A stretch of 5,775 nt of DNA from an uncultured Coriobacteriales bacterium (GTDB lineage Bacteria; Actinomycetota; Coriobacteriia; Coriobacteriales; Atopobiaceae). Location of the stretch: assembly GCA_947305035.1 (NCBI GenBank), contig CAMZCV010000078.1:1-5775 (forward strand), read 5' to 3'. Positions 1-5,308 of this stretch are shown here, one piece after another (position 1 is the first letter of the stretch; every line of letters starts with the position of its first letter). Under the pieces are notes generated by a model, which worked only from the letters and a program-made list of their open reading frames with translations, was not told the origin of the DNA and did no database searches. A program made the position numbers and the translations under genes.

Positions 1-123
1 TGCACCAGATATGTATCTGCTCACCGCAGCTTCTGTCAGTCCGGTCAACGCAGCAAGCTCGCGCTGCGTCATCCGCCTCCTTTCAAGCATGTCGGCAAGC
101 CTCCTTCCGAAATCCGCACCCAT
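1..123 (-). CDS. XRE-family helix-turn-helix regulator, N-terminal fragment
   Basis: Reading the minus strand from the ATG at 121-123 gives 41 codons, open to the window edge, so the gene continues outside. The peptide begins MGADFGRRLADMLERRRMTQ and continues with ELAALTGLTEAAVSRYISG. This is the classic layout of a Cro/C1-type (XRE) DNA-binding domain: helix 1, TQ(R/K)ELA as helix 2, and an S/AVSRYxxG recognition helix at about residues 29-40. The start is supported by a purine-rich GGGAGAG ribosome-binding site about 5 nt upstream. The family represses or activates transcription by binding short palindromes, and one overlaps this gene's likely promoter, which suggests autoregulation. Because only the N-terminus is present, it could be a stand-alone repressor, an antitoxin, or a regulator fused to a peptidase or sensor domain. 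Confidence 0.82.
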   Translation of the reverse strand, partial: MGADFGRRLADMLERRRMTQRELAALTGLTEAAVSRYISGA

Positions 124-157
124 CTTCTCTCCCTTCAATAGATAATAGAATGATAAT

Positions 158-178
158 TGCTTACCGTTATGGTAAGCA
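158..178. promoter_or_regulatory. palindromic operator candidate for the XRE regulator
   Basis: The sequence TGCTTACC-GTTAT-GGTAAGCA is a perfect inverted repeat with 8-bp arms and a 5-nt centre, 35 nt upstream of the regulator start. Its right arm covers most of the -10 hexamer of the regulator's likely promoter. Size and position fit a dimeric XRE repressor blocking its own promoter. That the neighbouring regulator binds it is inference. Confidence 0.6.
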
Positions 179-203
179 TAACGTATTGTACGATGACTTG
201 CAA
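175..203 (-). promoter_or_regulatory. sigma-70-type promoter of the XRE regulator
   Basis: On the minus strand TTGCAA (203-198) and TATGCT (180-175) are separated by exactly 17 nt and point at the regulator gene. Transcription would start near 168, inside the palindrome, giving a leader of about 45 nt. Both hexamers are reasonable but not perfect matches to TTGACA/TATAAT. Confidence 0.5.
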
Positions 204-237
204 GCCGTCCGAGCAGAAGGGAATGACTTTCTACCGT

Positions 238-361
238 GAGTACCAAATGAGTATCGAAGGAAGGGATACGAGGGAGACGCCGGCATATGGCATCGACGCC
301 ACGGCATGACGCGACACGAAAACGCACCCCATCAATGCTCACGACAATCGAGTGGGAATGA
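238..361. repeat. flanking direct repeat, copy 1 (upstream of ATPase)
   Basis: This stretch matches 1755-1878 at both ends, with the ends the same distance apart. Positions 238-263 match 1755-1780 at 23 of 26 bases, including a 16-base identity GAGTACCAAATGAGTA. Positions 350-361 (GAGTGGGAATGA) match 1867-1878 exactly. Between them are weaker collinear matches (TATGGCATCGACG/TATTGCATGACG, CGACACG, CCCATC) that need a few small gaps. The copy ends just before the ATPase promoter, so the two copies bracket the ATPase gene. Confidence 0.7.
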
Positions 362-376
362 GAATTTTCGGAAAAG

Positions 377-406
377 TTGACGCAAGCGGCAGTTCTAACG
401 TATTCT
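377..406 (+). promoter_or_regulatory. probable promoter of the ATPase gene
   Basis: TTGACG at 377-382 and TATTCT at 401-406 are separated by 18 nt. Transcription would start near 412, leaving a short leader that contains the ribosome-binding site AAAGGA (419-424), 7 nt before the ATG at 432. The promoter lies immediately downstream of direct repeat copy 1, so that repeat could act as an upstream control region. Confidence 0.5.
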
Positions 407-431
407 TGCAGAAGAGAGAAAGGACTGGCGC

Positions 432-1721
432 ATGGAGATCAGTCGAGATAAGTACCTGAACGACCTCATAGTCCGCAAGGGCAATGGAATGATCAAGGTC
501 ATAACCGGCATCAGGCGCTGCGGTAAGACCTACCTGGTTTTCGAGCTGTTCGTTCGCCACCTTCTGGAATCCGGCGTCCCTCGTGATCACATCATCTCGC
601 TTGCCCTAGACGACCGTGCCAACGCGCGCTATCGGGATCCAGATGCCCTCTACGAGTACCTGCTCAACCGAATCGGGGAGGATGACGGAACCTATTACAT
701 TCTTCTCGACGAGATCCAGTACGCCATCAGCATGCGTGAGCTGAGGAGCAAGGATGAGCCGCCAGCGCTGTACGGTGTCTTGAATGGTCTCCTGCGTAAG
801 AAGAGCGTCGACGTCTATGTGACGGGGAGCAACTCGAAGCTGCTCTCTACCGACGTGATGACGGAGTTTCGTGGGCGTGGGGATGAGGTTCGTGTCCACC
901 CGCTGTCCTTCTCCGAGTTCATGCAGGGCTTTGAGGGGGACCGGTACGATGGCTGGGCAGAGTATGTGATGTATGGAGGGCTTCCGCTTACGCTGTCGAT
1001 GCACACGCCCGAGCAAAAGGCGGCGTACCTCACCAGCCTCTTCGGGGAGGTCTACCTTACCGACGTTGTGGAGCGCAACCACCTCACCAAATCGCAGGAG
1101 CTAGAGGACCTTGTTGACGTCCTAGCCTCGTCGATTGGCACGTTGACGAATCCCTCCAAGATCGAGGCGACATTCCGGAGCATCATGCGATCAAAGCTGG
1201 ACGCAGACACCATCAAGCGCTACATAGGCCACCTTGAGGAGTCGTTCCTCGTGAGCGAGACGGTGCGCTATGACGTCAAGGGACGCAAGTACATAGGGAC
1301 ACCCAAGAAGTACTACTTCGAGGACGTGGGTCTTCGCAACGCAAGGCTCGGCTTCCGGCAGGTCGAAGAGACGCACCTTATGGAGAACGTCATCTATAAC
1401 GAGTTGCGTGCCAGGGGGTTTTCCGTCGATGTCGGCGTGGTCGAGAAGCGCTCCAAGATGGACGGGAGGGACGAGCGCCACCGCTACGAGGTCGATTTTG
1501 TCGCGAACCTCGGATACCGGCGCTACTACGTCCAGTCGGCGCTGAGATTGGACTCACCAGAGAAGGTGGCGCAGGAGAAGCGCTCTCTTCTCGGAATCGA
1601 TGACAGCTTCAGAAAGATCGTGGTGGTCAAGGACGTCATGCGGCCCTACATGGACGAAGACGGCATCCTTACCATGGGGATCTTCGATTTCCTGCTCGAC
1701 CCAGAGAGCCTGAACATGTAA
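432..1721 (+). CDS. AAA+ ATPase of the AAA_14/DUF4143 type
   Basis: This 429-residue protein has a P-loop near the N-terminus (GIRRCGKT, residues 26-33), a Walker B motif (LLDEIQ, 91-96), a sensor-1-like strand (VTGSNSKLLS, 130-139), then FRGR (146-149) and HPLSFSEF (156-163). This series is typical of the AAA_14 ATPases found widely in gut bacteria and archaea. YGGLP (181-185) leads into a helical, winged-helix-like part (about 195-275). The C-terminal DUF4143-like region (about 295-420) carries MENVIYNEL, YEVDFV (352-357) and YVQSA, a PD-(D/E)XK nuclease-like pattern in which the usual catalytic lysine position is not obvious. Length is normal for the family and the gene looks intact. The biological role of these ATPases is largely unknown. 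The start has AAAGGA 7 nt upstream. Flanking direct repeats suggest it moves or duplicates as a unit. Confidence 0.9.
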   Translation: MEISRDKYLNDLIVRKGNGMIKVITGIRRCGKTYLVFELFVRHLLESGVPRDHIISLALDDRANARYRDPDALYEYLLNRIGEDDGTYYILLDEIQYAISMRELRSKDEPPALYGVLNGLLRKKSVDVYVTGSNSKLLSTDVMTEFRGRGDEVRVHPLSFSEFMQGFEGDRYDGWAEYVMYGGLPLTLSMHTPEQKAAYLTSLFGEVYLTDVVERNHLTKSQELEDLVDVLASSIGTLTNPSKIEATFRSIMRSKLDADTIKRYIGHLEESFLVSETVRYDVKGRKYIGTPKKYYFEDVGLRNARLGFRQVEETHLMENVIYNELRARGFSVDVGVVEKRSKMDGRDERHRYEVDFVANLGYRRYYVQSALRLDSPEKVAQEKRSLLGIDDSFRKIVVVKDVMRPYMDEDGILTMGIFDFLLDPESLNM

Positions 1722-1754
1722 ACCGTCTGAGCGGGAGGGAGTAGCCACATTCGC

Positions 1755-1878
1755 GAGTACCAAATGAGTACCAACGGAAGCGAAACGTAGTGCTCGCTAT
1801 TGCATGACGTAGGCACAAGCACATCCCGACACGCGTTGGCGTATCCCATCGACGTTATTTCTCATAGAGTGGGAATGA
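1755..1878. repeat. flanking direct repeat, copy 2 (downstream of ATPase)
   Basis: This is the partner of 238-361, in the same orientation and offset by 1517 bp at both ends. Here the first block reads GAGTACC-AAAT-GAGTACC (1755-1772), a perfect heptamer repeat with an 11-bp period, about one helical turn. The last block, GAGTGGGAATGA, lies inside the 3' end of the radical SAM gene, whose stop codon is at 1862-1864, and so encodes part of that protein's C-terminus. Confidence 0.7.
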
Positions 1879-3352
1879 TTTTGGGAGAAACTCCCAAAAT
1901 GGGCAGCTTCTCTTCAGCAGTCCAATAGGGGAAACATCCATCCGCGCCGCCGCAATTATCGCTGGGGTACCGTGCTATTTCGGATTCGGCTTTGAAGCGC
2001 TCGTACCAGCCCGATGTAAAGAAATGGCACTGTTCCGGGTCGACGGCATAGTACTTTCCGGTGCTGTTGTACGCGGCGGCACGGCAACCGCCATGGCACT
2101 GCTCCACCCATTCGCACGTCTTGCACTCGGGGTTCGCATCGCGGATCTGGCCCACCGTGCACGCGCAGCGTTCCATGAACTCCGTCTGTCCTAGGATCTC
2201 GCGCAACGGCGTCTCGAAAATGCTGGGGAACGCATCGTCTTCTTCCTGCACGGTCATCGACATGCACGGGCACACCCTCCCGTCGGGGCCGATGTACATG
2301 CTCGTGCGCAGGATGCCGCACGAGAGCCTCCGCTCGCTTTCGGGGTCGCGCTCGCAGTGGCGCTCGTAGCCGAAGCTTATGCGCTTCTCGGCGCGCTCGT
2401 AGGCGAAGGCGCCGTCGAGCGTGAGGTCGAGCGGGGCACCGTCGGCGAAGTATTGCGGCAGGTAGTCGAGGTAGACCTGCAGGCTCTCGTCCTGTGACAG
2501 AGCCACTTCCGCCGCTGCATCCTTCCATTCGCCGAGCTCCTGGATGCGGTTCACCTTTAGGCTCGCCACGCCGAGCGAGGAGAGGTGGTTCACGGTGTCT
2601 CGCAGCGTGTGGGCGTTGCGCCTGTGCAGGCACATGGCCGCGTCGGCGCGGTAGCCGCGCTCCTGCAGCAGGGCGAAGGCCCGATCCACAGACTCCTCGG
2701 CTCCGCTGAAACCGCGTAGCCAGTCGTGCCAGCCCACGCCGTCGTGGCTCATTTGGAAGCTGGGGAACAAGCCGCGCTGCTCGAACCCGTCGAGCAGCTC
2801 CTCATTCACCAGATACCCATTGCTGAATATCGTGCTGATCCCAATCCCGTGCGCGCAGAGGGCGTCCACCACTTGCCAGAAATCATCGCGTATGAGCGGC
2901 TCGCCGCCCGTCAGGCTCACGAACCCCACGCCGCATTCCGCCAGCTGCTCCACCACGTCGAGCAGCTGCTCGGTCGTGGGATGGCCGAACTTGGCATGAG
3001 GCGCGCTCACCAGGCAATGCTTGCAGCGGAAGTTGCAGCGTCCCGTGATGGACCAGTGGGCGCTGGCCTTGTAACGGCACGGATACGTGCGGTATACCTG
3101 GTGCGGGCGCAGTACTGCAGGCGTCTCGCACGAGCGGATGATGCCCGCATCCACCATGCGGGAAAGCCACGCGCACTGCTCTTCCGGCAAGGCGTCGAGA
3201 TCGATGTCGCCCATTCCGTCGCAGCGTGCCAGCAGCAGGAACTGCTCCTTGGGATAGAAGTCAGCGCGCCTGGCGGCATTGTCCCAAAGTGCGAAGGGCA
3301 GCCCCTGCCACCCGCGTAGGGCGTATCGTGGGTTTAAGATATAACGAGCCAT
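1862..3352 (-). CDS. radical SAM/SPASM peptide maturase
   Basis: This 496-residue protein has CNFRCKHC at 106-113, the CX3CX2C motif that holds the [4Fe-4S] cluster cleaving S-adenosylmethionine, and GGEP at 149-152, which binds SAM. The C-terminal half has a textbook SPASM domain for auxiliary clusters: C345-X15-C361, then C410-X2-C413-X5-C419-X3-C423, then C442. Residues 1-95 precede the radical SAM barrel and probably form the winged-helix (PqqD/RRE-like) domain that grips a precursor leader. The gene starts 10 nt after the Nif11-leader precursor stops, so that peptide is the expected substrate; chemistry is likely crosslinking at Cys or another C-H site. There is no clear Shine-Dalgarno before the ATG (upstream GGCCGGTTTGA), which suggests translational coupling to the precursor. 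The last dozen residues (LGVSPKIIPTL) are encoded by the hairpin and repeat sequence, so the C-terminus may be recently altered. Confidence 0.9.
   Translation of the reverse strand: MARYILNPRYALRGWQGLPFALWDNAARRADFYPKEQFLLLARCDGMGDIDLDALPEEQCAWLSRMVDAGIIRSCETPAVLRPHQVYRTYPCRYKASAHWSITGRCNFRCKHCLVSAPHAKFGHPTTEQLLDVVEQLAECGVGFVSLTGGEPLIRDDFWQVVDALCAHGIGISTIFSNGYLVNEELLDGFEQRGLFPSFQMSHDGVGWHDWLRGFSGAEESVDRAFALLQERGYRADAAMCLHRRNAHTLRDTVNHLSSLGVASLKVNRIQELGEWKDAAAEVALSQDESLQVYLDYLPQYFADGAPLDLTLDGAFAYERAEKRISFGYERHCERDPESERRLSCGILRTSMYIGPDGRVCPCMSMTVQEEDDAFPSIFETPLREILGQTEFMERCACTVGQIRDANPECKTCEWVEQCHGGCRAAAYNSTGKYYAVDPEQCHFFTSGWYERFKAESEIARYPSDNCGGADGCFPYWTAEEKLPILGVSPKIIPTL
1878..1900. terminator. 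perfect hairpin between the convergent ATPase and maturase genes
   Basis: The sequence ATTTTGGGAG, a 3-nt AAA loop, and CTCCCAAAAT form a perfect 10-bp stem. It lies inside the last codons of the maturase gene and downstream of the convergent ATPase gene, where a shared transcription end would be expected. No T-run follows the stem on either strand, so it is not a textbook intrinsic terminator. It may instead protect the RNA 3' end or be part of the repeat element it adjoins. Confidence 0.4.
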
Positions 3353-3362
3353 TCAAACCGGC

Positions 3363-3830
3363 CTAGAAGACTCTCGACCCGCCATCCCTGTTCGGATTGG
3401 TTGGATAGTTGAGGTTTAGAGATTGATTGCAATTGTCATTGAGAAAGCAGTTCTCGTCTGGCTCGTACGTCTGCTGGCACTCGGGGTTCGCGCGGTAGTA
3501 AATGTTCGCGGTGAGGCAGCGGTCGTTGAACCAGCACCAGTCGTTGGGATTGTAGTCGGAGTGGCAATCGTAGGCGTTGCCGCCCGAGACCTGCTCGAGC
3601 TCCTCGTCGGAGAGCTCCGCGCCCTCGAGCGCAGCGAAGGCGGCTGCGCGCATGCCCTCGAAGGCATCCGCGAGCTCGTCGGGCGCCACGTCGTAGCCGA
3701 GGCCTTGCGCCGTCCGGGCGATGGCCTCGAGCGAGCCGCGCGATTCCTCGGGCAGCGATCTTACCGCCTGCTCGATCGCGTCATCTTTGCCATACGCTTC
3801 CGCGAAACGCTTTGCAGCTTCCTTTGACAT
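3363..3830 (-). CDS. Nif11-leader RiPP precursor with two 29-residue Cys repeats
   Basis: This 155-residue peptide is probably the maturase substrate. Residues 1-84 form a Nif11-type leader: MSKEAAKRFAEAY, then LEAIARTAQGLGYDVAPDEL, and ELSDEELEQVSGG ending at a Gly-Gly (83-84) where proteases of the C39 type usually cut. The 71-residue core has six Cys (89, 99, 105, 118, 128, 134) in two units spaced by exactly 29: CHSDYNPNDWCWFNDRC and CQQTYEPDENCFLNDNC. Each is CX9CX5C with shared Tyr, Pro and Asn-Asp. The middle Cys begins a CX3D motif, the crosslink site in known ranthipeptides. The start was placed at 3830 because AGGAGG lies 5 nt upstream. In-frame ATGs reaching to 4022 lack such support, although one at 3848 (MHEEDAMSK) cannot be ruled out. 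The product is not known to me; thioether crosslinks are inferred. Confidence 0.85.
   Translation of the reverse strand: MSKEAAKRFAEAYGKDDAIEQAVRSLPEESRGSLEAIARTAQGLGYDVAPDELADAFEGMRAAAFAALEGAELSDEELEQVSGGNAYDCHSDYNPNDWCWFNDRCLTANIYYRANPECQQTYEPDENCFLNDNCNQSLNLNYPTNPNRDGGSRVF
3393..3566 (-). repeat. two 29-codon repeats within the precursor core
   Basis: Residues 89-117 (3480-3566) and 118-146 (3393-3479) are tandem units. All three Cys align at a spacing of 29, along with Tyr at unit position 5, Pro at 7, and Asn-Asp at 14-15. The second halves also resemble each other, ANIYYRANP and LNLNYPTNP, if one residue of slip is allowed. This points to internal duplication of a single modified module. 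Confidence 0.75.
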
Positions 3831-3939
3831 CGCATCCTCCTCATGCATCTCTATTGTAGATACAACGGCCATCCAGAACGTGGCTGCATGGTTTGCCGGG
3901 GCTCTTCGCATCGGCCGCCCCGCAGCATACACGTTACAT

Positions 3940-3945
3940 ATTATA
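3940..3945 (-). promoter_or_regulatory. candidate -10 element of the precursor-maturase operon
   Basis: The minus strand has a perfect TATAAT here, about 110 nt upstream of the precursor start. The hexamer 17 nt further upstream (AGACGG) is a poor -35, so an activator or another sigma factor may be needed. The leader of about 100 nt would include a small hairpin (CGGGGC at 3897-3902 pairing with GCCCCG at 3917-3922, 14-nt loop) and end in a strong AGGAGG. Confidence 0.4.
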
Positions 3946-4058
3946 CGGGCGTTTCCGCGCTCCCGTCTCGTCAGGATGCCATGCGTGAGTGGGAACGGCA
4001 CTCTGTCCACGCCCAAACTCATCGAGCGGAGGCGAGCTCCAGTAGCCAGATAACCTGG

Positions 4059-4134
4059 AAATTACCGACTATAGAGGTGAGAAGCGGCAAAACCCCATAT
4101 ATTCGCTGCTCGAATTCTCTATAGTCGGTAAATT
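4059..4134. repeat. dyad element, copy 1
   Basis: The arms TTACCGACTATAGAG (4062-4076) and CTCTATAGTCGGTAA (4117-4131) are a perfect 15-bp inverted repeat around a 40-nt centre. AAATT occurs directly repeated at both outer ends (4059-4063 and 4130-4134). The layout resembles a miniature transposable element with terminal inverted repeats and a 5-bp target duplication. A paired binding site for a DNA-binding protein is the alternative. Confidence 0.65.
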
Positions 4135-4184
4135 GGACAACGGGAGTGGTAACAAGACCTCCTTTCCCAGCCGGTGCACGGCAG

Positions 4185-4260
4185 AAATTACCGACAATAG
4201 CGCCGTGGTTCCAAGAAACACCAGTTGGCGAGAGCTCGAAGATTACATAGTCGGTAATTC
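4185..4260. repeat. dyad element, copy 2
   Basis: This diverged copy of 4059-4134 lies exactly 126 bp away. The left arm AAATTACCGACAATAG matches copy 1 except for one base, and the right part keeps GCTCGAA, a 6-nt gap, and ATAGTCGGTAA at the same spacing. The centre keeps only AAACNCCA (4216-4223). Its arms pair less well than in copy 1, and the AAATT flank is not repeated on the right. Confidence 0.6.
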
Positions 4261-4377
4261 TCGGTGTGTTCGGTTTGGACGACCGCCCGAGCTGCGCCAC
4301 CGCGCGTCGGCCCCAGACCGCGATGCGCGTTGCATAATGGTGGGAGCAGAATGCCAGGCAGCAAGCGGAGGGTCGCG

Positions 4378-5184
4378 ATGGACCATCACCACCATCATCA
4401 CACGCACGACGAGCACCACCACGAGGAGCCGATGACCCAGGAGGAGGCCGTGAGGTCGCTGCTCGTGCTCGGCCAGAAGGCGCTCGACGCGAACGATTAC
4501 GAGGCGGCGGTCGAGGCGTATGCAAGCGCGCTGAAGATCGAACCCAACGGGACCGCATCCTTCAACCTGGGAAGCCTTTACGCACGCGGGCTCGGGGTGC
4601 GGAAGAACTACCTCGAAGCAGCCAAGCTGTTCCATCAGGCGGAGCTCTCGGGCAACGAGATGGCGGGCAAGCTCTGCGGCAAGTGTATGTACGACTACGT
4701 CCACCAGGGCTTCGACGGCAGGAGGCCGGCGGATCTGTATGCTGCGATGGCCGTGTTCGTGACCATGGTCTATCCGGAGGCGGACGACAGCGGCCGGGAG
4801 ATCGCCAGCGGGCTCTTCGTGATCGCGAGCACCCATTTCAGCAAACAGGAGTATGCCGAGGCTGCAAAGGTGTTCCGTGCTGGCGCGGAGTATGCCAACG
4901 ACGGGTTCGCTCAGTATTACCTCGGCTCGCTCTACAACGCGGGTGAGGGCGTGGAGCAGAACGACCTCGCCGCCCTGTACTGGGTCGATCGCGCTGCAGA
5001 CAACGGCGCTGCGGACATCGCGCTCCCGGATCGCGACGCGATGCTCGACTCCCTGCAGCAGGGCCTCTCTGCCGAGGAGTTCAGCGCGATGATTGAGGAG
5101 CTTGCCCAATGCTGCGAGAACGGCACCGCCGATATTCCCGTCGACCATGACAAGGCTGCGCATTGGCGCGAGCTTGTGCCCTAG
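4378..5184 (+). CDS. TPR/Sel1-repeat protein with His-rich N-terminus
   Basis: This 268-residue, probably cytoplasmic protein begins MDHHHHHHTHDEHHHEEP, with ten His in the first 15 residues, a likely metal-binding tail. Then come helical solenoid repeats: a TPR-like pair at about 23-56 (ALDANDYEAAVEAYASALKI), a Sel1 repeat at about 60-93 (FNLGSLYARGLGV...A), a TPR-like unit at about 141-172, a second Sel1 repeat at about 176-210 (YYLGSLYNAGEGV), and a partial unit near 245-264. Such repeats mediate protein-protein contacts, and no catalytic motif is seen. There is no signal peptide or membrane segment. I chose the ATG at 4378 because GGAGGG (4367-4372) lies 5 nt upstream. An in-frame ATG at 4351, preceded by GGGAG, would add MPGSKRRVA and remains possible. 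It lies between two Nif11 peptide genes, but a functional link is not shown. Confidence 0.85.
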   Translation: MDHHHHHHTHDEHHHEEPMTQEEAVRSLLVLGQKALDANDYEAAVEAYASALKIEPNGTASFNLGSLYARGLGVRKNYLEAAKLFHQAELSGNEMAGKLCGKCMYDYVHQGFDGRRPADLYAAMAVFVTMVYPEADDSGREIASGLFVIASTHFSKQEYAEAAKVFRAGAEYANDGFAQYYLGSLYNAGEGVEQNDLAALYWVDRAADNGAADIALPDRDAMLDSLQQGLSAEEFSAMIEELAQCCENGTADIPVDHDKAAHWRELVP

Positions 5185-5262
5185 CAGGGGCGCGTCGATA
5201 GCTCGACAGACCCAGTCGGGTGGTACGCATGCATCGCCAGCAGGGAGTAGCCTGCCGTACGA

Positions 5263-5268
5263 TATAAT
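5263..5268 (+). promoter_or_regulatory. candidate -10 element of the zinc-ribbon Nif11 peptide gene
   Basis: A perfect TATAAT lies 40 nt upstream of the ATG at 5309. No recognisable -35 (GCAGGG at the expected place) or extended -10 TG is seen, as with the -10 of the other Nif11 gene. The start of transcription would be near 5275, giving a leader of about 34 nt with the ribosome-binding site GAGGAG (5297-5302). Confidence 0.45.
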
Positions 5269-5308
5269 CCGCACATATAGCATGTATCCGAACAGCGAGG
5301 AGAAGAAG

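Larger units (their letters stand above)
124..431. other. intergenic region between divergent regulator and ATPase genes
   Basis: There is no credible coding sequence in this 308-bp stretch. It holds, in order, the regulator leader with its operator and promoter (158-203), the first copy of a long direct repeat (238-361), and the ATPase promoter (377-406). The ORFs that cross it are short, on the strand opposite the ATPase, and have no ribosome-binding site or recognisable motif. Confidence 0.7.
3831..4377. other. gene-free region between divergent precursor and Sel1 genes
   Basis: This 547-bp stretch holds the precursor leader and its promoter (3831-3945), two tandem dyad elements (4059-4134 and 4185-4260), and the leader of the Sel1 gene. 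In 3946-4058 and 4261-4350 I see nothing recognisable. Several ORFs cross the region, but none has a ribosome-binding site and a recognisable domain. One minus-strand frame reads through both dyads as TDYREFE...IVGNF and TDYVIFE...IVGNF; that resemblance comes from the repeat itself. Confidence 0.6.

Noticed and set aside
2726..3319. Plus-strand ORF of 197 residues inside the maturase gene
   Set aside because: It lies antisense to the radical SAM core and has no motif or ribosome-binding site; high-GC genes often give such open antisense frames.
3393..3566. CRISPR or DNA satellite
   Set aside because: The repetition is at the protein level within a coding frame, with diverged codons and no spacers.
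3987..3995. Possible third copy of the GAGTGGGAA repeat end
   Set aside because: Only nine bases match, with no GAGTACC block at the expected distance, so chance is sufficient.
3363..4022. A longer 219-residue reading of the precursor starting at 4022
   Set aside because: The extra 64 residues look unlike a leader, would span the likely promoter, and the start has no good ribosome-binding site. The ATG at 3830 has AGGAGG at ideal spacing and begins a proper Nif11 leader.
4059..4260. Phase-variable invertible promoter
   Set aside because: Inverted arms are present, but the enclosed 40-nt segment has no clear promoter and there is no recombinase gene in the window. A repeat element or operator array fits better.
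4280..4312. tRNA-like D-arm (GGTGGCGCAGCTCGG on the minus strand)
   Set aside because: No acceptor stem, anticodon arm or T-loop (TTCGA context) can be built around it, so it is neither a tRNA nor a convincing attachment-site remnant.
4019..4558. Minus-strand ORF of 179 residues across the dyad repeats
   Set aside because: It overlaps the start of the Sel1 gene, has an Arg/Pro-rich low-complexity N-terminus typical of an antisense frame, and its repeated TDY...IVGNF segments come from the dyad element.
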